The notes under the pieces: model-generated | Database searches by the model: none | What the model was told of the DNA's origin: nothing | Seen by the model: the letters and a program-made list of their open reading frames with translations, nothing else | Assembly: GCF_002216065.1 (NCBI RefSeq) | Contig: NZ_CP022282.1 | Location: 1-64,000, forward strand | Reading direction: 5' to 3' | Origin: Chryseobacterium sp. T16E-39 | GTDB lineage: Bacteria > Bacteroidota > Bacteroidia > Flavobacteriales > Weeksellaceae | DNA: 64,000 bases | Program-made: the position numbers and the translations under genes | Shown here: piece by piece, positions 8,267 to 17,425 of the stretch | Layout: every line of letters starts with the position of its first letter | How positions within the stretch are numbered: position 1 is the first letter of the stretch

Positions 8267-9859
8267 ATGTACAACAAAGGACTATACCGTAATTGGGTAC
8301 CAAAACCAGTTCAGCTCTTGCTGATGGTCTTGTCACTATCTGTAATAATGCCGTTAGGGGGTGTTTATACAGGGAATATCAGCTATCTTGTTGGAGGTAC
8401 AGGAGCTCTTTCTGAGTATTTTGTTTGGGCCAATTATGCAACAACAATAGGAATGGGTGCCTGTATGCCTGTACTTCTCAGAATAAAAATGAGATTTAAA
8501 ATTCGTGATAAGATCACGCTGATTCTGGTTTTAGTAGGATTGTTGAGTTATATCAATTCAACTACTTTACAACCAATGGTTATGGTAACAACTTCTCTTG
8601 TTATTGGATTTTTAAAAATGATGGTCGCTATCGAATTGTTTTTACCATTAATGGCAATCATCGGAAATAGAGGGGTGTTTTATGGAGTATTCTATTCTTT
8701 TGTTTTAATGATGAGTCAGGTTGCAAGTTACTTGGCAGCGGAGGTTTCAGTTCTTTATAATTGGCAGCACTTTTATGTTATAGTGGCTATTTTGTGCTTT
8801 GTTTTAGCACTTTTACACTGGATCCTGATGCATGATAAATACTTTGCACTTAAGGTTCCTTTGCATTATATCGACTGGTTGAGTATTTTGCTTTTCATTT
8901 CAACATTTATGTTTTCAGCTTATGTGTATTCATTTGGAAAGCAGCAGGACTGGTGGAATTCACCCAAAATCATGTATGCAAGTATTGCGGCATTTATAAG
9001 TTTTGCTTTGTTGGCGACCCGTCAATTAACTCTAAAAAGACCTTATTTATCATTTGTTGTATTCAAAAAAAGTAATGTTCAGAACGGTTTATTTATGCTC
9101 TTCTGGTTGGGAATGTTCCTTGGGACCGCAACATTACAGAACACTTTTGCGGTAGGAGTACTTGGATATGATCAGGTCACTAACAGCAGTCTCAACATCT
9201 TAATGATTCCTGGGATCATATTTGCCGGGATTGTTGCTGTCTTTTGGTTTAAAAAGGAAAAGCCTTTAAAAATGTTTGTTTTCTCTGGATTCTCTTCAAT
9301 GATAGGATATGTAATCGTCATGTATTTTTCTATGGTATTAGAATTTAATTATGATGGATGGTACCTTCCTATGTTTTTAAAAGGCTATGGAATGTGTTCA
9401 TTATTTGTTTCTGTTTGGTATTATACATTAGATAAACTGGAACTAGATGATATGTTGGCGGCGATCGGCCTGGTATTGGTTTGGAGAACTTTTTTAGCGG
9501 TGGGTTTTTTCTCTGCTCTCTATTCGTGGTTTCAATATCACTTTCAGGTTGTTGCTATTGGAGATCTGGCAGTCTATATTGATGGGATGACCATAACTCC
9601 GCAAACATTAGCGGGCAAAATGAAGACTGTTCAGCTAAATGCGGTTATCATTGCAAGTAAAAAAATATTTGGTTATATCATTATAATGGGCTTCGGAGTG
9701 TTGGTGTATGTTCTGGGACACCATTTTGGACGAGAACGTTTCCAATACGGAAGATTTATCAGAATGCTTAGCGGTAAATCAGTAATTGCCCGAAGAAGAT
9801 TGGAAGAACGAAAAAAATTATTGGAAGAAATAAAAGATGCGGCAGGTCCCGCAATGTAA
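8267..9859 (+). CDS. MFS efflux pump, DHA2/EmrB-like
   Basis: The 530-residue protein has about 14 hydrophobic segments, the number expected for the DHA2 (EmrB) drug:proton antiporter group, and a basic C-terminal tail (ARRRLEERKKLLEEIKDA). Its place after tolC and the EmrA-like adaptor supports an inner-membrane role in a tripartite pump. The conserved DHA2 loop motifs are weak, as is common in flavobacterial members, so the family assignment rests on topology and context. The gene is followed by a hairpin terminator. Confidence 0.87.
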   Translation: MYNKGLYRNWVPKPVQLLLMVLSLSVIMPLGGVYTGNISYLVGGTGALSEYFVWANYATTIGMGACMPVLLRIKMRFKIRDKITLILVLVGLLSYINSTTLQPMVMVTTSLVIGFLKMMVAIELFLPLMAIIGNRGVFYGVFYSFVLMMSQVASYLAAEVSVLYNWQHFYVIVAILCFVLALLHWILMHDKYFALKVPLHYIDWLSILLFISTFMFSAYVYSFGKQQDWWNSPKIMYASIAAFISFALLATRQLTLKRPYLSFVVFKKSNVQNGLFMLFWLGMFLGTATLQNTFAVGVLGYDQVTNSSLNILMIPGIIFAGIVAVFWFKKEKPLKMFVFSGFSSMIGYVIVMYFSMVLEFNYDGWYLPMFLKGYGMCSLFVSVWYYTLDKLELDDMLAAIGLVLVWRTFLAVGFFSALYSWFQYHFQVVAIGDLAVYIDGMTITPQTLAGKMKTVQLNAVIIASKKIFGYIIIMGFGVLVYVLGHHFGRERFQYGRFIRMLSGKSVIARRRLEERKKLLEEIKDAAGPAM

Positions 9860-9879
9860 AAATACCTTGTTTTTCACTA

Positions 9880-9915
9880 GTAAAACCCTGAACTTTTTGT
9901 GAGTTGGGGTTTTAC
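9880..9915 (+). terminator. Terminator of the export operon
   Basis: GTAAAACCC (9880-9888) pairs with GGGTTTTAC (9907-9915); an inner AACT/AGTT pair extends the stem. GTTTT follows. It lies 20 nt after the MFS stop codon. Confidence 0.7.
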
Positions 9916-10002
9916 GTTTTCCTGATTCCCCTAAAAAGAAGTGCTGACTTTAAATATGAAAAATTTCATACATTCTAATTTTTATTTAGACGTAATAAAA
10001 AT

Positions 10003-10010
10003 TAAATTTG
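10003..10010 (+). promoter_or_regulatory. -7 promoter box before the TonB-receptor remnant
   Basis: TAAATTTG, a perfect TAnnTTTG, 29 nt before the ATG at 10040. No matching TTG at -33 is obvious. It could now drive the siderophore-interacting protein gene through the remnant. Confidence 0.55.
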
Positions 10011-10039
10011 GGAATTATTATAAAACTATTAATAAAAAA

Positions 10040-10335
10040 ATGAAAAAGCAGCATGTAGTAACTTTATTGGCTTCAGGAATGATTTTTTCTCAGGTAATTC
10101 AGGACTTAGCTTCTAAAAATGTCGAAGATGTGGTTGTTTTAGCTTCAGGAAAACCTACAAAGATCTTCGAAATTCCCGGAACGGTTGGGGTAGTACAGAA
10201 GGAAAAGATTCAGGAGCAGGTAAAAAGTGGAGTTCCTATCAAAGAAATGTTATATTCTACATAAGGACTTCCGAACTCTTTAATTATAAAGGAAGAGGAA
10301 GAACATTCGATTTATCTTATACATTCGATTTTTAA
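10040..10335 (+). pseudogene. TonB-dependent siderophore receptor remnant with internal deletion
   Basis: The first 74 codons (10040-10264) give a signal-like start (MKKQHVVTLLASGMIFSQ) and the beginning of a TonB plug domain (VEDVVVLASGKPTKIFEIPG...VGVVQKEKIQEQVKSGVPIKEML), then a stop. About 20 nt later, in another frame, the sequence up to 10335 reads TSELFNYKGRGRTFDLSYTFDF and stops, the typical last beta-strand of an outer-membrane receptor ending in an aromatic residue. Intact receptors have roughly 650-800 residues, so almost the whole plug and barrel are missing. The simplest explanation is one large internal deletion joining the two ends out of frame. The intact reductase gene follows 22 nt on. 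Confidence 0.85.
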
Positions 10336-10357
10336 ATTAATCTCAAAAAATTCAGTT

Positions 10358-11167
10358 ATGGCTAAAATGCAAGCCGGCCAGATTGTTGCCGAAGTGACCA
10401 GAAAGGAGTATATAACACCCCATTTTATAAGGGTTTATCTTCATTCTGAGGAAGTATCACAGTTTAGAAATACTACGATTGGAGATAACAATAAAATTGC
10501 GATCCCGCCACAGGGTTTAAATGAGATCCATTTTCCGACCTGGGGTGACAATCATGAATGGATATATCCGGAGAAAGAAATAGCTCCTTCTATCAGAACC
10601 TATACCCATCGCGGAATCAATTGGGAAACCAATGAATTGTATATCGATTTTGTAGATCATGGTGATGGGGGGCCTGCTTCAAAATGGGCAAGAGAAGCCG
10701 AAAAAGGTTCAAAATTGGGAGTGATGATGCGAACTGAACCAAGAGAACTCTATCCTCAGGTTGACTGGTATTTTTTGATTGGCGACGGTACTGCGATCCC
10801 GGTTTTAGGTGCTATTTTAGAAGCGCTTCCGGAAACGGCCAAAGGAGTTTGCATTATTGAAGTTCATGGGAAAGAAGATGAACAAAAATTAGAAACTAAA
10901 GCTGCCATAGAATTCATATGGGTTCATAATCAGGATTCTCATTTGGGAAATAATATGACACAAACGGTAAAATCAGTAAAAATCCCTGAAACTTCGAAGT
11001 TCGGATACCTAGCCTGTGAGCTTTCAACAGTAAAAGAGGTTCGAAACTATTTCAGAAAAGAAAAGAACTGGAAACAATCAGAATTGTATGCCTATTCTTA
11101 CTGGAAAGCGGGCCTGTCCCAGGATCAGTCCCAAAGTGAACGAAGAAAGGATAATTCAGATCACTAA
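10358..11167 (+). CDS. Siderophore-interacting protein (FAD-dependent ferric reductase, ViuB/SIP family)
   Basis: 269-residue cytosolic flavoprotein. RTYTHR at 80-85 is the FAD-binding RxYTxR motif, HGDGGPASKWA (101-111) is the conserved phosphate-binding stretch, and the C-terminal region (LIGDGTAIPVLGAILEALP, then YAYSYWKAG) belongs to the SIP domain. Such proteins reduce ferric siderophores in the cytoplasm to release iron. It sits directly behind the TonB receptor remnant and was probably its operon partner. It is full length, so it may still serve another uptake route. A terminator follows. Confidence 0.92.
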   Translation: MAKMQAGQIVAEVTRKEYITPHFIRVYLHSEEVSQFRNTTIGDNNKIAIPPQGLNEIHFPTWGDNHEWIYPEKEIAPSIRTYTHRGINWETNELYIDFVDHGDGGPASKWAREAEKGSKLGVMMRTEPRELYPQVDWYFLIGDGTAIPVLGAILEALPETAKGVCIIEVHGKEDEQKLETKAAIEFIWVHNQDSHLGNNMTQTVKSVKIPETSKFGYLACELSTVKEVRNYFRKEKNWKQSELYAYSYWKAGLSQDQSQSERRKDNSDH

Positions 11168-11173
11168 AAATAG

Positions 11174-11197
11174 ACCCAGGAGCATGTCTGGGTTTTT
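11174..11197 (+). terminator. Terminator after the siderophore-interacting protein gene
   Basis: ACCCAG (11174-11179) pairs with CTGGGT (11188-11193), with an 8-nt loop and a TTTT run. It lies 6 nt after the stop codon. Confidence 0.6.
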
Positions 11198-11271
11198 AGT
11201 GGCGAAAATACTATTCCTATTTTTCGAATAATGATTAAGAGCTCTTTCCCGCTATTCACTCATACTCTTCT

Positions 11272-11349
11272 TTTATCCTGAGCCTGTCGAAGGAGGGTAA
11301 CCGTTCCTATCGGGACTAGCTGTCATTGCGAATAAAGTGGAGTCACTTC
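11272..11349. repeat. Two dispersed intergenic repeat fragments
   Basis: The gap 11168-11447 holds a CCTGAGCCTGTCGAAGGA word (about 11276-11293), a motif widely seen in intergenic repeats of Bacteroidetes. It is followed by GTCATTGCGAATAAAGTGGA (from 11322), a copy of the element at 12162. Nothing coding is seen in this gap; TATCTTTA near 11420 is a near-match to a -7 box for the next gene. Confidence 0.5.
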
Positions 11350-11447
11350 ATTCATAGTCTATCAAAGATTGCTCAACAACTGTAATCTTAGTAGTTGTAA
11401 TTATTTTTCAAGCCAAAACCCGTATCTTTAGCCTTTTAAAAATTGGT

Positions 11448-12152
11448 ATGAAAGATTTAATGGGTAAAGCGATCTGGGATTATTATCACAATGAAAATTC
11501 AGAAGATCTGCAGACTGAAACTTCTATTTCTGAACTGGATGAACTTCCTGTAGATTACCTTTTCAGGGATTTTGAAGAAATGAATGGTCTTGAACAGAAA
11601 GCTTTAGAACTATCTCATGGAAAAGTTTTGGATATTGGAGCCGGAGCCGGTTCTCATGCTTTATATCTTCAAAATGAAAGAAATCTGGATGTCGTGGCGT
11701 TGGATATTTCTCCAAAATCTGTTGAGGTTTGCCAGTTAAGAGGAATTAAAAATGCTGTTTGCCAAAATATACTTGATTTCTCCGGGGAAACCTTTGATAC
11801 CATTTTATTATTGATGAATGGTACGGGAATTTTTGGAAGTTTAGAAGAGATAGATAGCTATCTTCAGAAATTACAATCTTTACTTAATGATAAAGGGCAA
11901 ATCTTAATTGATAGCACAGATATTTTATATATGTTTGACCGTGATGAAGATGGGGGAGTATATATTCCGGCAGAAGGGTATTATGGAGAATTGGATTACA
12001 TTGTTCATTATAAAGGTGAATCAGAAGACCCAATCAAATGGCTCTATCTTGATTTTAATACGCTGCAAAACGCTGTGCACAGTAATGGTTTTGCTATTGA
12101 AATGGTCATGCAGGATGAAGATGCTTATTTGGCAAGACTCACAAAAAAATAA
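11448..12152 (+). CDS. Class I SAM-dependent methyltransferase
   Basis: A 234-residue protein with motif I VLDIGAGAGSHALYL (about 62-76), an acidic strand VVALDIS (about 84-90) and the FDTILLLMNG segment of the Rossmann-like methyltransferase fold. N-terminal residues 1-55 (KAIWDYYHNENSED...DELPVDYLFRDF) are characteristic of a small family found in Bacteroidetes whose substrate is not known to me. It is monocistronic: terminators and repeats lie on both sides, and it converges with metG. Confidence 0.88.
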   Translation: MKDLMGKAIWDYYHNENSEDLQTETSISELDELPVDYLFRDFEEMNGLEQKALELSHGKVLDIGAGAGSHALYLQNERNLDVVALDISPKSVEVCQLRGIKNAVCQNILDFSGETFDTILLLMNGTGIFGSLEEIDSYLQKLQSLLNDKGQILIDSTDILYMFDRDEDGGVYIPAEGYYGELDYIVHYKGESEDPIKWLYLDFNTLQNAVHSNGFAIEMVMQDEDAYLARLTKK

Positions 12153-12161
12153 TCTATCCTC

Positions 12162-12230
12162 GTCATTGCGGGCAAAGTGAAACAATCTCAAATAATTTAT
12201 AGATGACATTTCTTCGTTCCTCGCAGTGAC
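12162..12230. repeat. Palindromic TCATTGCG intergenic element
   Basis: Left arm GTCATTGCGGGCAAAGTGAA (12162-12181) is imperfectly repeated in inverse orientation by TTCTTCGTTCCTCGCAGTGAC-like sequence at 12210-12230, with about 28 nt between. CAATCTC follows the left arm as in the copies near 3216 and 11322. This is a REP-like dispersed hairpin, not a transposon. Confidence 0.65.
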
Positions 12231-12242
12231 AGTAGCAGAAAT

Positions 12243-12276
12243 AAAAAAAGACACATGAAAATCATGTGTCTTTTTT
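12243..12276. terminator. Bidirectional terminator between methyltransferase and metG
   Basis: GACACATGA (12250-12258) pairs perfectly with TCATGTGTC (12262-12270) around AAA. Seven A's precede and six T's follow, so it can act on both strands of this converging pair. Confidence 0.85.
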
Positions 12277-12294
12277 ATTATAAAATATCGTTGA

Positions 12295-14331
12295 TTATCC
12301 TATTTCAATACCATTTTCAACATTGCTGTCGTCGGGAGTAACGAAAGATAATTTACCATCTGGTTTAGTGGTTAACAAAAACATTCCCTGAGATTCAATC
12401 CCTCGGATTTTTCTTGGGGCAAGGTTTAATAAGATCATTACCTGCTTTCCAACCAATTCCTCAGGAGTAAAGCTTTCAGCAACACCAGAAACAACTGTTC
12501 TGATATCCACGCCAGTATCCACTGTAAATTTCAATAATTTATCAGCTTTTTCTACTTTTTCAGCTTCCAGAATAGTAGCTGTTCTTAAGTCAATTTTTGA
12601 AAAATCGTCAAAAGTAATTTCCTCTTTCATAGGTGTTGCGTTAGGATTTGTCTTTTTATTGTTTTGTTTTGTGTTTTCTAGTTTTTGAATTTGGGCCTCA
12701 ATAACGTCATCTTCTATTTTTGAGAAAAGAAGAGATGCTTCATTGATGGTATGTCCACTTTCAATTAAAACAGATTTTGTTTCAACATCATTCCAGCTTA
12801 ATTTCTGAGCATTGAACATATTCAGTAATTTTTCAGAACTGAAAGGCATAAAAGGTTCACAAAGCTGAGCAAGGGCTACAGCGATCTGAGCACCGACAAA
12901 TAATGAATGTGCTGCCTTTTCAGGATTGTCCTTAATTGTTTTCCAAGGCTCTTCAGTTTGGAGATATTGGTTTCCAAAACGAGCTAAGTTCATTAAAGCA
13001 GTTAAAGAATTTCTGAATTCATAGTTTTCTAAAAATCCTGAAATTTCTTTCGCCGATTTATTGATTTCCTGTAATTCGGGAGCATTTTTATCTCCTTGAG
13101 GAACCACTCCGTTATAATATTTATGAATAAGAACCGCAACTCTATTGATGAAGTTACCAAAGATTCCTACCAATTCAGAATTGTTTTTTGTTTGGAAATC
13201 CTTCCAAGTGAAGTTATTATCTTTTGTTTCCGGAGCTGATGAAAGTAAGGCATATCTCAAAACATCCTGTTGCCCTGGAAAATCTTCAACATATTCATGC
13301 GCCCATACCGCCCAGTTTCTCGAAGTTGAAATTTTCTCATTTTCTAGATTCAGGAATTCAAATGCGGGAACATTGGTAGGCATGATGTAATCCCCATGGG
13401 CTTTCATCATCGCCGGGAAAATAATACAGTGGAAAACAATATTATCTTTTCCGATGAAATGGACCAGATCACTGTTTTCATTTTGCCAGTAATCTTTCCA
13501 GTCTTTTCCGTTTTTCTCTGCCCATTCCTGAGTGAAGGAAATATATCCGATCGGTGCATCAAACCACACATAAAGTACTTTACCTTCTGCGTCAGGAAGT
13601 GGAACTGGAACTCCCCAGTTCAAGTCTCTGGTCATGGCACGAGGTTTTAAACCATCATTCAACCATGATTTTACCTGTCCGTATACATTGGGCTTCCAAT
13701 CATCCTTATGTCCTTCAATGATCCATTCATTTAAGAAATCTTCATATTCATTTAGAGGAAGGTACCAGTTTTTGGTCTCTTTTAAGATGGGAACATTTCC
13801 ACTTAGCATTGATTTCGGATTAATCAGTTCAGATGGAGAAAGGGTAGTACCACATTTCTCACACTGATCTCCGTAAGCATTTTCATTGCCACAGTTAGGA
13901 CATGTTCCTACAATATAACGGTCAGCTAAAAATTCATTAGCCTGCTCGTCAAAGTACTGTTCAGAAATTTCTTCGGTGAATTTTCCTTTTTCATATAAGG
14001 TTGTAAAGAAATCCTGGCTGGTTTCGTAATGTTTTTTAGAAGTTGTTCTGGAGTATTCATCGAATGAAATTCCCAGATCTGAAAAAGATTTTTTAATGAT
14101 TTCGTGGTATTTGTCCACAATATCCTGAGGGGTTACCCCTTCTTTTTTTGCTCTTATGGTAATAGGAATTCCATGCTCATCTGAACCACAGATAAACGCT
14201 ACATCTTTTCCTGATCTTCTTTGAAATCTTGCGTAGACATCCGCAGGAATATAAACACCTGCCAAATGTCCTATATGAACCGGTCCGTTTGCATAGGGCA
14301 AAGCTGCCGTAATCATCTTTCTGTTTGACAT
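12295..14331 (-). CDS. metG: Methionine-tRNA ligase
   Basis: Charges tRNA-Met with methionine. The 678-residue protein has the class I HIGH motif (19-22 in PVHIGHLAG), a zinc knuckle with two CxxC pairs (CPNCGNENAYGDQCEKCG, about 143-160), and a KISTS sequence serving as the KMSKS loop. A C-terminal EMAP-type tRNA-binding domain begins near 575 (FDDFSKIDLRTATILEAEKVE). This is the MetG1 type with fused C-terminal dimerisation domain. Length and motifs are complete. A TATATTTG box lies 20 nt upstream of the ATG on the minus strand. Confidence 0.97.
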   Translation of the reverse strand: MSNRKMITAALPYANGPVHIGHLAGVYIPADVYARFQRRSGKDVAFICGSDEHGIPITIRAKKEGVTPQDIVDKYHEIIKKSFSDLGISFDEYSRTTSKKHYETSQDFFTTLYEKGKFTEEISEQYFDEQANEFLADRYIVGTCPNCGNENAYGDQCEKCGTTLSPSELINPKSMLSGNVPILKETKNWYLPLNEYEDFLNEWIIEGHKDDWKPNVYGQVKSWLNDGLKPRAMTRDLNWGVPVPLPDAEGKVLYVWFDAPIGYISFTQEWAEKNGKDWKDYWQNENSDLVHFIGKDNIVFHCIIFPAMMKAHGDYIMPTNVPAFEFLNLENEKISTSRNWAVWAHEYVEDFPGQQDVLRYALLSSAPETKDNNFTWKDFQTKNNSELVGIFGNFINRVAVLIHKYYNGVVPQGDKNAPELQEINKSAKEISGFLENYEFRNSLTALMNLARFGNQYLQTEEPWKTIKDNPEKAAHSLFVGAQIAVALAQLCEPFMPFSSEKLLNMFNAQKLSWNDVETKSVLIESGHTINEASLLFSKIEDDVIEAQIQKLENTKQNNKKTNPNATPMKEEITFDDFSKIDLRTATILEAEKVEKADKLLKFTVDTGVDIRTVVSGVAESFTPEELVGKQVMILLNLAPRKIRGIESQGMFLLTTKPDGKLSFVTPDDSNVENGIEIG

Positions 14332-14351
14332 TTATAGTAATAATTTAACTA

Positions 14352-14359
14352 CAAATATA
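14352..14359 (-). promoter_or_regulatory. -7 promoter box of metG
   Basis: On the minus strand the bases read TATATTTG, a perfect TAnnTTTG, ending 20 nt before the metG ATG. A proper -33 TTG is not evident. Confidence 0.6.
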
Positions 14360-14439
14360 CGGAATATCTCCCGAAAATTCCTGATAGCTCGTAATATTAG
14401 CAATCTTAAGCTGTAATTATAAAATAAATATTACATTTT

Positions 14440-14457
14440 GTTAAACGGATGTTTAAC
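14440..14457. promoter_or_regulatory. Inverted repeat upstream of susC
   Basis: GTTAAAC-GGAT-GTTTAAC is a perfect 7-bp inverted repeat 160-180 bp before the susC start, inside the 287-bp metG-susC gap. It could be a regulator site for the starch locus. The regulator is not in the window. Confidence 0.4.
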
Positions 14458-14618
14458 TATTTGTTAATACCTGGATAATATTATGTATTGCATAGGATCG
14501 TGTAAATAAATGAAAAGCAGAAATCTAATCTTTGGGCCGCGTTTAATTTACATAAAATTATCTAAAGTTTTATTAAATTTATGATAATTCTAATTTTTTT
14601 ATAAATTGCAAGTCTGGT

Positions 14619-17414
14619 TTGAACACCATTATTACTACAAAAACGAAACTATATAAAAACAATATTGTGAGAAATTTTACAACGGTATTAAAAATCGCGC
14701 CTGCTTTTTTATTGGCCAGTTCGATGGTTTATGCACAAGACTCTGTGACCAAAGAAAAGAAAATAGAGGAAGTCGTGCTGATTGGATATGGAAAGCAGAA
14801 AAAATCGGACGTAACGGGTTCGATAACCTCCGTATCTTCAAAAGATTTTAACGGTGGTGCTACATCTGCAGGACAGCTGATCCAGGGAAAGACTCCCGGA
14901 GTACAGATTACCAACAATAGTGGTGCTCCTGGTGCAGGAACTGCTATAAGAATTAGAGGAACAGCTTCTTTAAATGGTAACAATTCACCATTGATTGTTA
15001 TCGATGGTGTGCCACAGGATTTTGTAGGGGTAAACGGTGCATCTGATCCTTTATCATTGATTAACCCTAATGATATTGAGACGTTTGATATTTTGAAGGA
15101 TGCATCTGCTACTGCTATTTATGGTAACCGGGCTACAAACGGTGTTATTCTCATTACAACGAAGAAAGGAAGCGCAGGTAGATTTAGAGTTAACTTTTCG
15201 ACTGTTTCTTCCGTTTCCACAAAAATGGGAAATGTTGATGTCCTGGATGCAGATCAATTTAGAAACTTTGTAAATACTTATGCACCCGCTGCCTATAAAA
15301 CAAAGTTAGGAAATGCGAATACCAATTGGCAGGATCAAATCTATCAGGCAGCATGGGGAACTGATAACAATGTAGCGTTTTCAGGTGGTGTTAAAGGCTT
15401 GCCTTACCGTTTATCAATTGGCTATAATGAACAGAATGGTATCGTAAAAACCAATTCATTTAAAAGAACATCTGTTGGATTAAATTTAAATCCTAAATTT
15501 TTTGACAATCACTTGTCTGTAAATATAAGTACAAAAGGAACTTTTACGGATAACAGATTCGTTGATGGAGGGGTTATTAAATCAGCTACTTATTTTGATC
15601 CTACACAACCTGTGTATTCAGGGAATTCTAATTTTGGAGGATATTATGAATGGCTGGATGCAGGATCTGCAAATGGTACTAATGTAAATGCTACTTCAAA
15701 TCCATTAGGAATGATTAATGGGATTCACGATGTTTCATCGGTTTTAAGAGGTTTGGGAAATATCCAGTTGGACTATAAATTTCATTTCCTTCCTGATTTG
15801 CATTTTAATGTAAATGCCGGTTATGATTATACAAGAAGTGATGGACAGAAAAAAGTGAGTGCACTCTACAGACCTGGGGTAAACGATATGGGTAGTTCTT
15901 CTATCTATAGAATGGAAAAAAAGAATAAGTTATTGGAAACTTATTTTAATTATGTAAAAAATATTTCTGCGATTAATACAGGGATTGATCTTACTGCTGG
16001 TTATTCTTACCAGGATTTCCGTACTATTATACCTGGGTCGATCAATTATAAAGGAAATGCTCCAACTAAGATTAATAATGATTTTGAAACCCAAAATACT
16101 TTAATATCATTCTATGGAAGAGCAATATTCACCATTGCAAATAAATATATTATTTCAGGATCATTAAGAAGAGATGGATCTTCTCGTTTCTTTAATGGAA
16201 CAAAAGATAATCTTTGGGGTAATTTTCCGGGAGTATCTCTTGCCTGGAAGCTAAATGAAGAAAGCTTTATTAAAAATATTTCTTCTATCAGTACATTAAA
16301 ACTGAGAGCTGGATGGGGGAAAACAGGACAACAGGAATTACCAGGTTTAGATGGTAACAGACCATTTAATTATCCTGCTTATGCCGCTTATAATCCAAGT
16401 AATGATGGTGCTTATTACCAATTTGGTAATCAGTATTATTATATGTTCAGACCTAATATTTATAATCCAAATCTTACTTGGGAAACAACTACAACGAAGA
16501 ATTTAGGAATCGATTATGGGTTTTTAAATAATAGAATCTTTGGTTCTATTGATGTTTTCCAGAAAGATACTGAAAAACTATTGGTTTTAGCTCCAATTGC
16601 CGCAGGTGACTTAAGTAACCAAAATTTACTGAATGTAGGTAATATGAAAAATAAAGGAATTGAGGGTAGTATTACTGTTGTTCCTATTAAAAATTCAAAT
16701 ACAACCTGGGAGTTGAGTTTTAACGCAACACATTATAAGCCGGAAATAACAAATCTTTTAGAAAGAGCAGATGCAAGCTTTAATATTCCTGTTGGGGGAA
16801 TTGACGGAGGATCAGGAAATACTATTCAGGCTCATGCAGTAGGATATGCACCGAATGCTTTCTGGGTGTATCAACAGGTTTATGACAATAATGGAAAACC
16901 TTTAGATGGAGTATTTGTTGATAGAAATGGAGATGGAGTTATAAATACTTCGGACAAATACTACTATAAGTCTACAACACCAGATGCAATTTTAGGATTC
17001 TCTACTAAGGTTTCTTACAAAAACTGGGATTTTGGTTTAAGTGCCAGAGCGGTATTAGGTAATTATGTTTATAATAATGCAGCGTCAAATAGTTCATTGC
17101 AGTCCGCTTCTACTAATGAGTATCTCCAAAATGTATATTCAACAGCACCATCTTATCAGTTTTCGTTACCACAGTATTTTTCGGATGTTTATGTGGAAAA
17201 TGCTTCATTCTTAAGGTTGGATAACGTTAATATAGGATATAATTTTGGTGAAGTATTCTCTAAAGGAAGTAGCTTGAGAGTATATGGTATGGCTCAGAAT
17301 GTTTTTGTTATAACAAAATATTCGGGGATAGATCCTGAGGTTTTCAATGGGATAGACAATGGTTATTACCAAATGCCTAGAATTTATTCATTAGGTCTTA
17401 ATTTTCAATTTTAA
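14619..17414 (+). CDS. susC: SusC/RagA-type TonB-linked outer membrane receptor
   Basis: The 931-residue outer-membrane beta-barrel imports oligosaccharides, here probably maltooligosaccharides. After a signal peptide ending near AFLLASSMVYAQ it has a TonB-box-like stretch (KKIEEVVLIGYG), the SusC plug (TSAGQLIQGKTPGVQITNNSGAPG, IRIRGTASLNGNNSPLIVIDG), the DILKDASATAIYGNRATNGVILITTKKG signature, and a long barrel ending in NFQF. It lacks the carboxypeptidase-like N-terminal domain of larger SusC proteins. The frame opens with TTG at 14619; GTG at 14667 is the alternative start and would give a more usual signal peptide. No ATG precedes. SusD follows 11 nt after the stop. Confidence 0.95.
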   Translation: MNTIITTKTKLYKNNIVRNFTTVLKIAPAFLLASSMVYAQDSVTKEKKIEEVVLIGYGKQKKSDVTGSITSVSSKDFNGGATSAGQLIQGKTPGVQITNNSGAPGAGTAIRIRGTASLNGNNSPLIVIDGVPQDFVGVNGASDPLSLINPNDIETFDILKDASATAIYGNRATNGVILITTKKGSAGRFRVNFSTVSSVSTKMGNVDVLDADQFRNFVNTYAPAAYKTKLGNANTNWQDQIYQAAWGTDNNVAFSGGVKGLPYRLSIGYNEQNGIVKTNSFKRTSVGLNLNPKFFDNHLSVNISTKGTFTDNRFVDGGVIKSATYFDPTQPVYSGNSNFGGYYEWLDAGSANGTNVNATSNPLGMINGIHDVSSVLRGLGNIQLDYKFHFLPDLHFNVNAGYDYTRSDGQKKVSALYRPGVNDMGSSSIYRMEKKNKLLETYFNYVKNISAINTGIDLTAGYSYQDFRTIIPGSINYKGNAPTKINNDFETQNTLISFYGRAIFTIANKYIISGSLRRDGSSRFFNGTKDNLWGNFPGVSLAWKLNEESFIKNISSISTLKLRAGWGKTGQQELPGLDGNRPFNYPAYAAYNPSNDGAYYQFGNQYYYMFRPNIYNPNLTWETTTTKNLGIDYGFLNNRIFGSIDVFQKDTEKLLVLAPIAAGDLSNQNLLNVGNMKNKGIEGSITVVPIKNSNTTWELSFNATHYKPEITNLLERADASFNIPVGGIDGGSGNTIQAHAVGYAPNAFWVYQQVYDNNGKPLDGVFVDRNGDGVINTSDKYYYKSTTPDAILGFSTKVSYKNWDFGLSARAVLGNYVYNNAASNSSLQSASTNEYLQNVYSTAPSYQFSLPQYFSDVYVENASFLRLDNVNIGYNFGEVFSKGSSLRVYGMAQNVFVITKYSGIDPEVFNGIDNGYYQMPRIYSLGLNFQF

Positions 17415-17425
17415 TTAGTAGTAAA

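Noticed and set aside
9941-10039. N-terminal extension of the TonB-receptor remnant to 9941
   Set aside because: It would put the promoter box TAAATTTG at 10003 inside the coding region; MKKQHVV at 10040 starts a signal-like sequence.
12021-12254. Minus-strand reading frame of 77 codons across the end of the methyltransferase gene and a repeat
   Set aside because: It arises from the palindromic repeat at 12162-12230 and the antisense of a real gene.
14105-14125. TTTGTCCACAA, similar to a DnaA box
   Set aside because: It lies in metG coding sequence as a single copy, with no cluster or AT-rich unwinding region.
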